NCBI GenBank assembly: GCA_022577435.1
Contig: JAKOON010000006.1
Coordinates: forward strand, 15,913,501-15,977,500
DNA length: 64,000 nucleotides
Origin: Embiotoca jacksoni
Lineage: Eukaryota; Chordata; Actinopteri; Embiotocidae
Reading direction: 5' to 3'
Under the pieces are notes generated by a model. That model saw nothing but the letters and a program-made list of their open reading frames with translations, was not told the origin of the DNA and ran no database searches. The translations under genes were made by a program, and so were the position numbers. Position 1 is the stretch's first letter, and each line of letters opens with the position of its first letter. Positions 48,116 to 60,297 of the stretch are shown here, piece after piece.

Positions 48116-48564
48116 AGGAATTAAAGTGTTACTCCTCCTCGCCTCCATACGAGCACACAGTCAGCGATGTTGACCTGGAGTCTGTCCTCAAAGGGCGACA
48201 CTGGAAAGGCATCAAGAACCACGTCAATAACAAGAACCAGGGCCAGAAGCAGCAGTTCCGTGCCCAGACCGATCTTGAGAGGAACCAGGAACAACAAAAC
48301 CACATCCAAAACCAGAACCAGAAAATGGACAAAAATGGAATCATGAGGACAAGAATCACACACAGACCGAGAAAGAAACAGCAGTATCTCTGTAATCTCT
48401 CCCACAGCTGCACCCCCTCTGTGGCTCTGCACTCCTCAGACAATGACCCCCTCACACCCAGCTGCCTCTGTCCATTTCTGTTTTTAAATGTGGATATAAG
48501 ATCACGTTTTATTATTGTTTTCATTATTGAGCAGTACATTATTTTAATAGATGTTCTGCAGTAA
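48116..48564 (+). CDS. candidate 3'-terminal coding exon, product unrecognised
   Basis: Open for 148 codons after the acceptor, with the stop TAA at 48562-48564; the intron would be phase 1. Third positions are rich in C and G from about 48130 to 48470 (many GTC, CTC, AAC, CAG, AAG codons), unlike the AT-rich surroundings, which supports real coding. The encoded peptide starts with a short acidic segment containing a Cys, SSSPPYEHTVSDVDLESVL, then a basic Trp-containing stretch (GRHWKGIKNH), a Gln/Asn-rich low-complexity part (about residues 45-80), a basic patch (HRPRKKQQ), a Ser/Cys/Pro-rich segment and a hydrophobic, AT-rich end. The basic linker resembles C-terminal heparin-binding tails of secreted proteins in general character only. 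I do not recognise the family. A poly(A) signal follows 19 nt after the stop. An in-frame ATG at 48085 lies within the presumed intron. Long minus-strand frames over the same DNA are shadows. It could instead be a chance frame or a decayed copy. Confidence 0.42.
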
Positions 48565-48582
48565 TGTGTTCTTGTTCTGAAC

Positions 48583-48588
48583 AATAAA
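48583..48588 (+). terminator. poly(A) signal AATAAA
   Basis: Canonical AATAAA 19 nt past the stop of the candidate exon. It would give a very short 3' UTR with cleavage expected near 48600-48615. AATAAA is frequent in AT-rich DNA, so alone it is weak evidence; its placement is what makes it notable. Confidence 0.4.
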
Positions 48589-48989
48589 TCCTCAAGTCTT
48601 ACTAAGAAATACATCTCAACAGTAGTCAGAGTGCATGATACTTAACTAGAGCTACTGTAACATACAAAACCAGTAGATGGCAAAATTAGTTGGTGCTAGT
48701 GCAGTCTCTTCACAAGCCTTGGGGAGTGCTACTGCATAAAGCCTTCTGTGGCATAAGAGGGAACTGCGGAAAGTCTGATAAATTGCCTCAAGTGTTGTAA
48801 TGAAGTGTTGGTTGGAGACAAAGACAAGTTTTGAAAATAGAAAAAATATTGGGATGGGGACTTAGAAAGAAACTGGCTCCAAGAGCTCTGTAGTCTATCC
48901 TCTTCTCTGTTTGATGATTAGATGCTGGATTGCTGCTAATTTTACTTTTGATACAATTTCATAAAATTATGAGTCTGACAAGAGGCACA

Positions 48990-49310
48990 ATGCCAGTTTG
49001 GTGGAGTTTTAAACTGATTAATTGATCCTGCCTTCAGTGTAAGCACCAAAACTGGTTAATTAGGTTTAGGAAGAGATCAAGGTTTGGGTTCAAATGAGTA
49101 TGTTACTTACACAAGTAACGTTACATATGTACATAGGTCACATGACATACTTTAGGTACGTTACATAGAGTAAATACGTTATGTTAGCCAAGTTTCTTTA
49201 CTTCTGCTACTTAAAATAAATCCATATTGACTTTTGCTTTTTACGAACACCAACACCGGTCTCCTAGAGGAAAGTTTTAGGTTTGATCCATCCAAACAAT
49301 GACAGCTTAA
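48990..49310 (+). repeat. dispersed repeat family X, copy 3
   Basis: Contains 'caccaaaactggttaatta', 'ggtttaggaagagatcaagg' and 'ccggtctcctagaggaaag', corresponding to blocks at 4.9-5.05 kb and inside the 28.25-kb MITE. Also holds repeated ACGTTACAT-like segments near 49126-49180. Confidence 0.5.
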
Positions 49311-49321
49311 TCTGAATATGT

Positions 49322-49460
49322 CTGACTATTGCTCACAGCTTCAGTCTTTACTGTGATTATGGTCTGGAAACCCTATTTACATTACTGTTTGTTTAGCCAC
49401 ACTGAAGGACAGACTAATCAGCAACCAATAGCGGTGGCTAAGTGTGATAACGCTGTGGTA
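49322..49460 (+). repeat. dispersed repeat family Y, copy 2
   Basis: 'gctcacagcttcagtctt', then 'ctgtgattatggtctggaaa', then 'aatcagcaaccaatagcggtgg' parallel 14255-14372. CpGs and the GC box of copy 1 are mostly lost; a CCAAT remains near 49424. Confidence 0.55.
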
Positions 49461-51446
49461 ATTCGAACAATGGTGGTGGTGGTGGTAAAGTAAATGGTGA
49501 TCAATGCCGATTGGTAAAAGGCTGCTCCAATAGTTCCAAAATTAACCCGAGTCACGCCCAAGATGAGGCAAATAGAATCTCCTCAATGAAGCGTGGGCAG
49601 ACACATATTGTTGCAATGAGGCTGAGGTAAAATACAGAAGTTAGACAATGGTCAAAACTGGGTTGGCAAGTGTCAGAGCAAAATTAATCATTACCTTCTA
49701 TATGTAATAACCTACATGCTAATATGATTCTCTAACTTTTCGGCTGACCTCCAGCACATTTTATCAGTGTGTGAGAAGCTTGCTTAGCTGTGTCTAGTGA
49801 AGAGGGAAACATTCCATTCTCACGGTGGAAGATGTCCTTGTTTTCACTATGTTTCCAATAAATGTGTGACTGTATCTAAGTTTTGTCAGACTCACCACTG
49901 GTGTGTGCACAAGCCTGTCCTTTCAGCTGAAATGGATTGACTCTGTAATTCTTTGATATTCTTAATGTAATTCTCGGTGATCATCATCAGAATCATTATA
50001 GTGATTTTTATTGATTCTTATATTAACTCTTATGTATGCCATTTGGAACACAGCACTAGAGTCGGCAGGTTGTGACACATACTGTATATATATTGTGTCT
50101 TGTATCACCAGACTTCTTGCATCCATCTGAACACCAATGGGGCGTGTTGGTATTAAATACGTGTGGGATCAGGCACATTATTAGAGTATTGGTATCTTTA
50201 GGCAGCAGATAGCGATTGATCAACAAAAACTCATTCCAGCTGTGTCACCACGCTGATGCTATAAGGCACCTTTTGTACATCTCTGTGGGAATTAGAACAT
50301 GCTGAGATACAGTCCCCTCTTTCAGTCAATTAGAAAGAGGAAATTCTAGCATAGACTTTTACAACCTGCTTGTATTTCTGCACAGTGTATATCCCCATGT
50401 GGCACAATTACTCTGAAGAGCAAGAAATAACACAAGTGAGGATTGGATTTAATAATTGGCAAACAGATCTCATTCCATTTAAATGCAGAAAACATTTTCC
50501 TAATGAGCCTGGAGGAGTAACCAGGCCAGCTTCAACAAGAAGGAATCTCTTCTACAAGAGACTTGCAGTCTCAGTACATTAACACACAGAATCTCAAATA
50601 TTAAAACATAGTAGCTCAGATATTAAGTTAAATAAGTCTGAATGGTTTCCAGATATTAATTTAAAGAAGTCTCAGTGGTTTCCAGAGCCATAATGTCTCC
50701 TTTTTCTGGGTCTAGTTGCTAAAGTCCTGTCTCTGTGTTCCCTCTGCATAAAGGTGCACACAAACACTTTTCAAACAGTGCTGGTGGGCTACAACTGCAT
50801 GAGGTCCGTGTGTGTGTGAGTCCGACTAAAACCACTGAAATTCCATTTGCATTTGCAGTCAGGGTGGTCTCAACAGTGAAAATACAGACATAACTTCACC
50901 ACAATTGCCCTGCACCACCTCACCTGCATATACACAACCTCAGCCGCCCCTCTCCACCCACATTAGCATTAGGGAGTTTCTTTGTAGTTAACAAATTACA
51001 GAACAGACACAAAGAAGATGTACTCATGCAGGAATACATTATCGCTTCTGCCAATACCAGCAATTCCTTGAAAATATATATCTCGGGAAAAACACATAAC
51101 ATCAAAACACGAGGTTTTGTAAGTGATATTGCTTTGATCTCTTTATAACATCATCTTCAAGAGCTTTGCTGAAGAACACAAAAGTGCAGTGTTGACATTC
51201 TGTCAAAAAAAGACAGGTACACAGTTAAACAAACAATAAAACAACAACTAAGAAATATGGCAGGGCTTCTCCAGTGTCTTTGTAAAAGAGCTACAATTGC
51301 GGTATGTGCTGACATTCTCGCAGTGTTTCTCTTCGGGGAATCGGCTAATGAATCCCTCCACAAGTCTATAATGTAGAGTTACAGCTATTGTGTGTAGCTT
51401 TATAAAAGCCTGCTGAAAAGACAGAACAGGTTAAAGCTGAATCCAT
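49461..51446. other. 2-kb non-coding stretch, nothing recognised
   Basis: A short GGT run (about 49471-49486) and short frames only. Confidence 0.4.
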
Positions 51447-51467
51447 ACACACACACACACACACACA
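51447..51467. repeat. short (AC)n microsatellite
   Basis: 21-bp AC tract. Minus frames across it (51366-51608) are artefacts. Confidence 0.9.
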
Positions 51468-52430
51468 GAGGCAAACTCTTAACCACGTTGAGATGAGAAA
51501 CTGTGGTATTAGTGTAAAGAGAGAGCAAGAGAGATCCTCAGAGGAACAGGCTGCGGAGCTTGAGCATATCCATGAAACAAAAAAGGGTGAAACCAAATAA
51601 ATGTGCAAGTGACAGTCACAACACCCTGCATGACTGTCTCACTGACTACAGAAACCTTAGACTGTCTATAGTCCCCCCCCCCAGCTCCTGAGAAGAAATG
51701 TATACAGGGTAAGAAAAGTGTCAACAAATTCAGAAACTGCACCGAAAACACCAAAAACTGACCTGATTTAAATCTGACCACCATCCCCATCAAAGTTGTC
51801 TCCGTATGCAGGGATACTACCAGTGCTCTTGCTACGTTTGGAAGTGTCAATCTGCAAGCACATCAAGCGCTGCGATTTTCCTCGGATCTCCTCCACGGTG
51901 TTAGCAGAAATAATTCGGAGGTAGTTAAATCCAGGTAGTGAGGGGGGTGGTGAAGCAAGGATATTGTTGTTTTTGGGAAGAAACTTGCCATCGTTCCACA
52001 GTTCTGTATTTTGCAATGAACTCGGACGCAAAACCCTGTAAATGTCAAATAAAACTACCAGCATGCTCTTGGTTGCGCTCCTGACAAGCATTTAAGGGTC
52101 ACAATTGTAAATTTCTTGAGTTTTGAAATTTGATGTTTAAATTTGAGATTAATGGTGAAATGACAAATTTGGGCATACCAGCAATAACAAAACACGGCTA
52201 ACTCAGGTGCTGCTTTTGATTAAGCAACATAACTTAAAATACTCATAGTTATTGATCCATGCACACTACTGTCTCTCACTCCTTGATGTGCAACAGGAAC
52301 AGTGTCGGAACATTTGTACTGTACCTCATTGTATTAAGGTACGGGACGCTCTGGAGTCAATTAAGCTTTTTTTTCAGAAAGAATCAGTGCTGAACAGTAA
52401 ATTATGACTGCTCAACACTCTAAAGGCTAT
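51468..52430. other. non-coding stretch with a weak minus-strand exon-like frame
   Basis: The minus frame 51768-52091 (107 codons) contains an acceptor-like 'ttgacatttacag' near 52035 and a sequence of ordinary protein-like composition, but there is no recognisable domain, no nearby poly(A) signal and competing frames on the same strand. I do not call it a gene. Confidence 0.3.
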
Positions 52431-53285
52431 TTTCCAACGGATCCGTCTGTGGTGCGTTCCACCTCTGACACGGCTGCCGGATGATTCGCCGTCAATGCCG
52501 GTTGCGCCGTGGTGCGTGTCAGTAGCGTCCCAGAAGCGGGTCGCCACGCTGCTCTACTAAAGTACTTACTACTAGAGTAAGACCCCTACACGCCTAAAGT
52601 CCCCACACACGCAGATCTTTTCATACACAATACATTGGTCAGAACTCATCTCATGACAGACGGTGCGTGACTGACAGCTCCCTCAGTCTCCTGTTACATT
52701 GGGTAGTTGTGGGAGACCACTGTAACAGTCCTCTACTACTTGCATGTGTTAACAGCATGGCCTGCCACCTTCTGTTTGGCAGTCTGGATAGGTGATTTGT
52801 GCCACAGCTCTCTCTTTCTGCCTTTTTTCCACCACTATTTTTAGCCTGTTGTGTGGGACATGACCAGAATTATCATGTGTCGGAGGTGTTATTCACAACT
52901 TTTTCATCACTGTTTGGTGGTGCTTTTCTTCCCTACACCTACTGACCTGCTGAGCTGCACCCAGCGAGTCACGACAGTCAGAGATCATGGTGCTTTTCAC
53001 CCTTCAACCCTCTTACTGGAGCAGGATGGTTTTGTTCTGGGGTGACTTATTACTAGACTTAATGGTGTGTTGTCTTGTTAGTGTCACACCAGAGGTTGTC
53101 GAGCTCTGTCAGTGTGTGAAACCTGTGTGAAATAGAATAATGGTTAAAAAAGCAAGCCTAGCTCACCATCAGAACGGGAACCATCTAATTTGTCATCTTC
53201 CAGTTCCACTTGTCACTAACACTTTGGTGAATGAGGAGTCGGGAGGCTGCTGTCCGATTTGTAGTGGCAGAACTCATAGGGGGTC
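52431..53285. repeat. duplicated block B, copy 1 (855 bp)
   Basis: Nearly identical to 59226-60073. Differences I could see are about four substitutions, an 8-bp segment present here and absent there (near 52943), and one extra T there. The left part has CpG-rich family Z sequence and the preceding 'ctaaaggctat' also matches family Z at 14764, so this copy continues into older family sequence that copy 2 lacks. The short frames in it (for example 52851-53045) recur in copy 2 because of the duplication, not selection. Superfamily unknown. Confidence 0.95.
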
Positions 53286-54055
53286 AAAGAGCTAATTATA
53301 ATTGGCTGAGTAGATTCTTCCAACCATTTATCCCTCTTCTCAAATGCTTTTCCTCTTCAGGGTTTTGGGGAGCTGGTGCTTATGCCATCAAAGTTTGGAC
53401 TAGAGGCACTCAATGGAAAACCAGCACACGCTTTAAAGCAATCAGTCAACATTTTGGGAAACCTGCCTGTTAAATCAGGAACTGTACCCAAGAGACTTTC
53501 AGTCTTGTCTTCACCCTGATGTTGCCAGGCATTGAGCAGAGACTCTCAATGTTCCTGGCCAGAAATAATCAGTTTATATTAAACCCTTAAAACCTCAACT
53601 TGTTATTTTTACAAGTTAATAAGACAGTGCTGTTTCCCTGCCTAAAATCTCTATGCTACTCTAAATTAAGCATACTGGCCTATTATTTTCAGCTATCATC
53701 GGGCAGTTATGACAGCAGTGTTAATCTTCTCATCAGTCTTACTGGATAAGAAGGACAATGCTTACTGACCACAATGTTGAATTATTCAACACTGAAAGGC
53801 TTTTCTCGGCTGACATTCATTGTCTTTGTGGTGATCTTTGTTTTTCTCAAGCATTTTACCAACTTTGAGTATTGATATTGTTGTTGCCTCTAACTTGTTT
53901 GACAATTATACTGTACTTTTTCATTTTTGACACTGGACAGTTGCATTTTCCCTGAGGTGTTCAATATTCAAAGTGCAATCATGGGGTTCCATCGTTCCCA
54001 GCAGGGTCGATAGAACCAAAAGAATGTTAATGTTTACATCTCTGAAGTGAGAACA
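53286..54055. other. non-coding spacer, nothing recognised
   Basis: AT-rich, no frames of interest. Confidence 0.4.
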
Positions 54056-54225
54056 GCACCTGTACTATGCTAATGTTGAACCTTTGGGAACCTAGAATGC
54101 ATGTGAAACAGTTGTGCGTCATGGGGGCAGTGAGTAACTCTATACAGATTGGCCCCAACAGGTTGACAAAATCAAACCCAGCACCACCATGCTGTGAGGC
54201 AACAATGGCAGCCACTCAGGATCTG
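54056..54225 (-). mobile_element. diverged tRNA-headed SINE copy
   Basis: On the minus strand, 'gttgcctcacagca' followed by a box B-like GGGTTTGATTT and then 'ggggccaatctgtatagag' follow the order of SINE head and first body block seen at 42124. Box A is blurred. The rest of the body is gone or unrecognisable. Confidence 0.6.
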
Positions 54226-57200
54226 TGCAACCCTTTGGTAGGTAGAGTTTGTGGTGAGTGCTTGAGTCTATAGAGCCTTGTTAGAGAGCTCCTTGTGTGG
54301 TCACAGAGGCAGGGTTACAATATATAACCGTCACTTCTATCTACGTGAGTTCCACTTCTTGAAAATGGGACTCAAGGGGATATCATCAACTACAGACAGC
54401 TCTGAAGGTTGTCGGAGTCATGCAAAGACCAGTCCCTTCAGGTAACGAGGAGTCAGTGGTCAGACTGCAGGCTGCCTTAAAAAGTAATCTCTGACATGTC
54501 TCTAACCTCCACCCAGAACATCAGTCTTTCCCATAGGAAAGTATTTCAGAACAAACCAAATATAGGGCAGGCTGCTAAAAATAATTTTATATTGGTTGCG
54601 TATCAATTTGAAGGTCATACATTGACTACTACAGACCAGTAGAATGGTATTGTGCAAAAGTTGTATGCAATTAAAAAGTAAAGAGATTATTCTTACCTCT
54701 GTTCTTCTTTGGATTTAAGGTGGCCCCACACAAGTGAATGTTTTCCAGATTTGAGGCTAGTATAAACCGACTATCTGTTCAAATGATCTTGTAGTGAGGA
54801 GTTAATGGACATAATCTCAATGTAATCAACTGGATCGGAGTGTCCCCTATTTCCAAATCTTGTAGTGTGTAATTAACGGCAAGGGTGTGTTCAGCACAAA
54901 ATCTGTTAACCGATGTGGGAGATTAGAACCTGCGGACATAAGTAGCTCACCAGGAAACATCACCAACCCCACAAGCCCAGAAAACAGTAATCATAATATG
55001 AAAGAGTATCTATCTGGCAGTAGAAGGTCAGAGAATCTATAAAATGACTATATGTCTAATGATCATAGACACTCTCCCCCTCCAACAGTAGCGTTAGTGT
55101 GTAGCAGTGGTTTTCACTAGCTCCGTTTAAAACTAATAATAAAACTTTGTTTCCAACTCAGCTCCAGCTGGAGCTGCAAAATTTTGAAACCATACAGATT
55201 CTGGCCTCTCAGCCATGACCTCATTCACAGTCTTATTTTCCCTTTTTACTATTTCGGTGCAAAAGATAGCACACACAAGTGCAAACAGCTCATAACACCA
55301 GTTCACCTCCATGTCAGTTTGGGTATGAAGTCGCATTTGATGACTAAAGTTTGTGTGAGATCCCGAGTTCCTGGAATCCCCACCCTGAAATGGTTTAGTC
55401 GAAACACTAAGTGTGTGGTCCTGCTTCTTGACTGCATCGTTTGGTGTGTTCGTTTGACTGAAACATAAAAAATCTGTCTGATCTCCCACGTTTTCAACAT
55501 CAGTTAATATTTGAAAACCCTGTAGTGTGCACCAGGCACAGGGCTGTCTCCATTGCTTTTTTTCTTTTCTTTGTGTAACCATAATTTGACTCCATTATGT
55601 TGACATCAGGACTCAATGTGGGCCATACGATCTGGAGATAGTTCTTTATGACTCTGGCAGTGTGTTAGGGGTTGTTCTCACTGCAGAGGGAATTTAGAAT
55701 CGATAGGTTGTCCCACTGATGGTATCGGTTAATCGACAGGAATATATACATCTACATTGCTGTAAACCTTTCCATATAACTGTATATCGCTTTGATGTTA
55801 CTTTTAATCGCAGCACTAATTCAGAGATAAATTTCGCCTATGGGGATGGATTTATCTGATCTGAAACATGTAAATTCAAACAAACACAAACATAATCATA
55901 TGCATGACTGAGTGTCTTTTTTGTCTACACTTACACACACACACACACATGCACACACAAACTGTCGACAGCCAATGCATGTTTAACAGGGGAGATCATG
56001 GAGTGAGGACACTGAATTATTCATCCAGTCCTGACTGTCACTCTGTGCTTACACATTACTGAGCTCCTGTTCAAATGCATTAGTTGCAACACAGAGTTCA
56101 CACACTTTGACAACACACACATTTCACGAGGTGTCTGTGATGCTTTACCTCCAGATCTTTCAACCTTGTGTTGACAGCGAGCTCTTCCCAGTCGCCTGTT
56201 TTTATTTTGGTCGATTTTTCCAGCGTTTCCGCAACACTTGTTACCCTCTTGCCCTTGTCTTCTACCTCTGTGTTCAGTATAACGGACTATGTCTCCATGT
56301 TTCCATCTCCCGCTGTCTAAAGGACAGTCATTATTGATGCAGTGTGCCATTGCTGCAGACATGACAGGAAGCCATGGGATGAAGACACGGGCTTTGAAAT
56401 TGGTGTGTGGAGATACCTACATCTCATTACCTGGTTGTCTCCATGCATCTGACACATCCAAGTCTGGGAGAGTTACAGTCTACAACACATCCAGAATATA
56501 AGGGACAAACCAGCGATGTAGAGCTGCAGCAGTTGACACTATTCATTTGAAAACAAACCAAATGAGAAAAGGAGATAAAACCTTTTTACATAGCTTTGTG
56601 ATAGGCAGCAATTAAACAGTTTTCATTTTAAAACATATCAACAGATAAATACCACAGTCTGATGGCTGCTCACAGCACTCAAGCATGATTTCCAATTGTA
56701 ATTTAATTAATATTCAATTTTACATTTCCTGAGACACGCTCATCTCGTTCTGCTTTAGCAAACTAATTACTGGCAGAGCACTAAAAACAAATTCTCATTA
56801 AAGTTGTGTCCCTGTGCCTCCTCATTTAACCTAAAGTGTAACTGAGCTGTGTTGGCTGACAGAGAGGGAAAGAGAGTGGCAGACATGAAGAAAAGAGAGA
56901 CGAGAATGTCTTCAGACAGTTAGGTTTTGTTTGGAGGGAGTGTGTGGCTGTTCATTTAATGATGGGCGATCAGGGTGAAAAAAAAGCCCATTTATACAGC
57001 TCGATAAAGCCGACTGAACAAAGGTTCAGCTTTTCGATATCTGAAATTGCTGTGTGTTTTTATTTTTATGAAGCAGGCGTTGTAACGAATACAGAAAAAC
57101 ATAACTTTGAAAGTCTGCTATCAAAGTACATCTTGTTAAACTCAACAATGTGATGAATACCTTGCTGAGCTGAGTGGTGTGTCGCTGTGCTACAGTTGAT

Positions 57201-59056
57201 CAGAATTAATTGGATGACTGAAATAAATTGGAGAGGCTAAAAAAATCTGCAAGTGTAATTTTGGAAATTACAATCTTTTGATGCCAATTAATTTTGAAAA
57301 TTTATTGAGGAAATTAATTGAATTTTAATGAAATATAGAAATGGATTTACAGATCATAATAATAAAACACTACAAACAGTTAGCGATACAAAATAATATC
57401 AATGTGAAATATATGGGAGCAGCTAGACATAAATATACATTCTAAAAGGTCAGTTTTTGTGTCTCTGAGTAATATTATTTGAGTCATAGCAGTAATAAAC
57501 AAAACAAAACAAACAATTCCAACTGACCCAAGTTTAACAAATTGTTAACGACATTAGGTATCGGCATTTTAAACAAAACTACTCCTCGAAATTCGCTCAG
57601 AACTATTGATTTTTGATCGAATAATAAAATAAATTAAAAAAATGAAATCTCCCTGTGCTTAGTGTTACATCTGACATAGCATGATGCTGCTTGACGCTGT
57701 CGGATTCTGACTCCTCAGTTGTTGATGTTAGCAAAGGGATTGAGTGGAATTTTCAAACATTGGCTACAAGGTCCAAAAAACAACAGAGGAATGGGACACG
57801 GGACCTGATAGGTCAGACTAACCTTATAATATTGAAGAGGAGTCAAAGGCAGCAGTTGAGCCCCCGATTGGTTTATTCTTTGATTTTGAAAGATAAGCCT
57901 CATTATGTTGTTATTTAGTAACACTACGTGACCTTTTTCACAATGAATACAGTCATCTGATCCAATGTTAATGTACAAATATTGTCCATGCAGCTAAAAG
58001 TGTGATATGTCATCAGTTGTTTAACAATGTGAATAACATCATGACTAATTCCTGAGCTCTGTCGTAATGCGGTTGGTCATTATTGCAAATCTCTTTTGAC
58101 TCATGCTAGGACAGGTCATCTTTCGAGTCATATTGTAAAGCTGCTGATTTCATATTATTACAATGTCTCTAATTCAGAATTATTATTTTTTTTTAAATTA
58201 TCCATTTATTAACTTCCTGCAGCCTTTTTTTTTTTCAACACTTTATAGTTTGATGATTGTCTCTCCAAGCTTTTACGGTCACGTAGCGTGATGAAGTCCA
58301 AACAACGCTGAACACCGAGGAAATGTGTAAACAAAGCAAAAAAAACTACAGTAACATACTATACATTTCAAAAGCGGTAAACTTCTACAGGATTTTGGCA
58401 CAAACAATACCTCATGTTTCATTTTGTACATGCCATTGTGCTGACAGTGAAATATGGCATTTCCTGTTGATATTTTACCTTAACTCATAAACATGCCAGT
58501 TTGAGTCTATTACCCACCGACATAACCTTTTTTTTAGTTTTGACCTTTGAGCAAAGGCGGCATGTGTATCCCCAGACTAACATTCTGGAGGTTGTCAGAT
58601 GCAGAAGCATGAGGAAAAATGTCTTTTATTTGTTTATGATCTTTAAAATGTCATTCCTTTCCTCTCAAACCTATTAACTTGGGTTACAATGGAACTGAAT
58701 GCTTATCTGCAGAGCTTCTCATGAATGCATCAAAGCCTCAGTGCAGTCACTGAATAACAATGAGATTTTTTTAGTGGGAGAAAATATTTCAACCAGATCT
58801 ACGCAAAGAGATAAACAAGTGAATATTATACAGGCAATAATGTCTTGAAGGATGATTAGTTGTAGCCTATAACACGCGGGATAAACTTCGTGGGCTGGAG
58901 GAAATCTCAAGGACTGTTTAAAGCTCCACTGTTTACATGTAGTGGTGAAGCAAATCAATCATGCCTGGAGTTACACTCACCGATGGCAATACAATTTGCC
59001 GTTGAATGTTTCGGGATTGTAGCCATCGGAGAAAATATGGCAAATCTAGAGTAAAA
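54226..59056. other. 4.8-kb mostly unique non-coding stretch
   Basis: A short AC tract lies at 55933-55949. An 18-bp perfect palindrome CAGCTCCAGCTGGAGCTG lies at 55159-55176. The 149-codon minus frame (55133-55582) has no recognisable domain. The 56690-56800 interval is rich in TAATTA-type homeodomain motifs. No gene or transposon could be supported. Confidence 0.4.
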
Positions 59057-59229
59057 CTGTTACACTCAAGGGTAAAAAACACAAAGCTTGGTCATCTTGT
59101 CAAACTTGTAAATGTCTTCATTTAATCTGCTGCTGAGGGCATCATGCCATCACATCACATAAACAGTCTCATAACCCACTACTGCACACATTTTGATGCC
59201 ACATGATACAAATTATTCCACTTCATTTC
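59057..59229. repeat. 173-bp direct repeat A, left copy
   Basis: Runs from CTGTTACACTCAAGGG to the junction with block B at about 59226-59229. It matches 60073-60245 with about three substitutions. Together the A-B-A layout has a period of 1016 bp. Confidence 0.95.
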
Positions 59230-60073
59230 CAACGGATCCGTCTGTGGTGCGTTCCACCTCTGACACGGCTGCCGGATGATTCGCCGTCAATGCCGGTTGC
59301 GCCGTGGTGCGTGTCAGTAGCGTCCCAGAAGCGGGTCGCCACGCTGCTCTACTAAAGTACTTACTACTAGAGTAAGACCCCTACACGCCTAAAGTCCCCA
59401 CACACGCAGATCTTTTCATACACAATACATTGGTCAGAACTCATCTCATGACAGACGGTGCGTGACTGACAGCTCCCTCAGTCTCCTGTTACATTGGGTA
59501 GTTGTGGGAGACCACTGTAACAGTCCTCTACTACTTGCATATGTTAACAGCATGGCCTGCCACCTTCTGTTTGGCAGTCTGGATAGGTGATTTGTGCCAC
59601 AGCTCTCTCTTTCTGCCTTTTTTTCCACCACTATTTTTAGCCTGTTGTGTGGGACATGACCAGAATTATCATGTGTCGGAGGTGTTATTCACAACTTTTT
59701 CATCACTGTTTGGTGGTGCTTTTCTTCCCTACACTTGCTGAGCTGCACCCAGCGAGTCACGACAGTCAGAGATCATGGTGCTTTTCACCCTTCAACCCTC
59801 TTACTGGAGCAGGATGGTTTTGTTCTGGGGTGACTTATTACAAGACTTAATGGTGTGTTGTCTTGTTAGTGTCACACCAGAGGTTATCGAGCTCTGTCAG
59901 TGTGTGAAACCTGTGTGAAATAGAATAATGGTTAAAAAAGCAAGCCTAGCTCACCATCAGAACGGGAACCATCTAATTTGTCATCTTCCAGTTCCACTTG
60001 TCACTAACACTTTGGTGAATGAGGAGTCGGGAGGCTGCTGTCCGATTTGTAGTGGCAGAACTCATAGGGGGTC
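59226..60073. repeat. duplicated block B, copy 2 (848 bp)
   Basis: About 99% identical to 52431-53285, same orientation, 6.8 kb away. Both ends coincide with the ends of the flanking A repeats: the left junction shares 'atttcc' microhomology with A, the right junction shares a single C ('gggggtc' then 'tgtta'). It starts 'tttccaacgg' without the family Z bases that precede copy 1, so copy 2 looks derived from copy 1 or a similar source. Confidence 0.95.
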
Positions 60074-60245
60074 TGTTACATTCAAGGGTAAAAAACACAA
60101 AGCTTGGTCATCTTGTCAAACTTGTAAATGTCTTCATTTAATCTGCTGCTGAGGGCATCATGCCATCACATCACATAAACAGTCTCATAACCCTCTACTG
60201 CACACATTTTGATGCCACATGATACAAATTATTCCACGTCATTTC
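60073..60245. repeat. 173-bp direct repeat A, right copy
   Basis: Second copy of A, ending 'cgtcatttc' where the left copy has 'cttcatttc'. The sequence after it ('tgggga') is presumably the original right flank of the target. Confidence 0.95.
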
Positions 60246-60297
60246 TGGGGACATTTTATCAATACAAATATTTTTTTTATTTTTGGGACCCCGCAGT

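Noticed and set aside
48129..48614. 161- and 103-codon minus frames over the candidate exon
   Set aside because: Opposite-strand shadows. The splice acceptor, poly(A) signal and third-position bias all favour the plus strand.
51768..52091. 107-codon minus frame with an acceptor-like sequence
   Set aside because: No recognisable protein family, no poly(A) signal nearby and alternative frames of similar quality on the same strand.
52851..53045. Frame conserved between the two B copies (also 59647-59850)
   Set aside because: Similarity follows from recent DNA duplication; an 8-bp indel shifts the frame in one copy, so there is no sign of selection.
55133..55582. 149-codon minus-strand open frame
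   Set aside because: Second-longest frame in the window but without domain, codon bias, splice or poly(A) context. A plus frame overlaps it. Chance or decayed repeat is more likely.
59057..60245. TRIM-type LTR retrotransposon with 173-bp LTRs
   Set aside because: A can be read as TG...CA, but no primer-binding site or polypurine tract is seen, no 4-6-bp target duplication flanks the unit, and block B exists at 52.4 kb without A.
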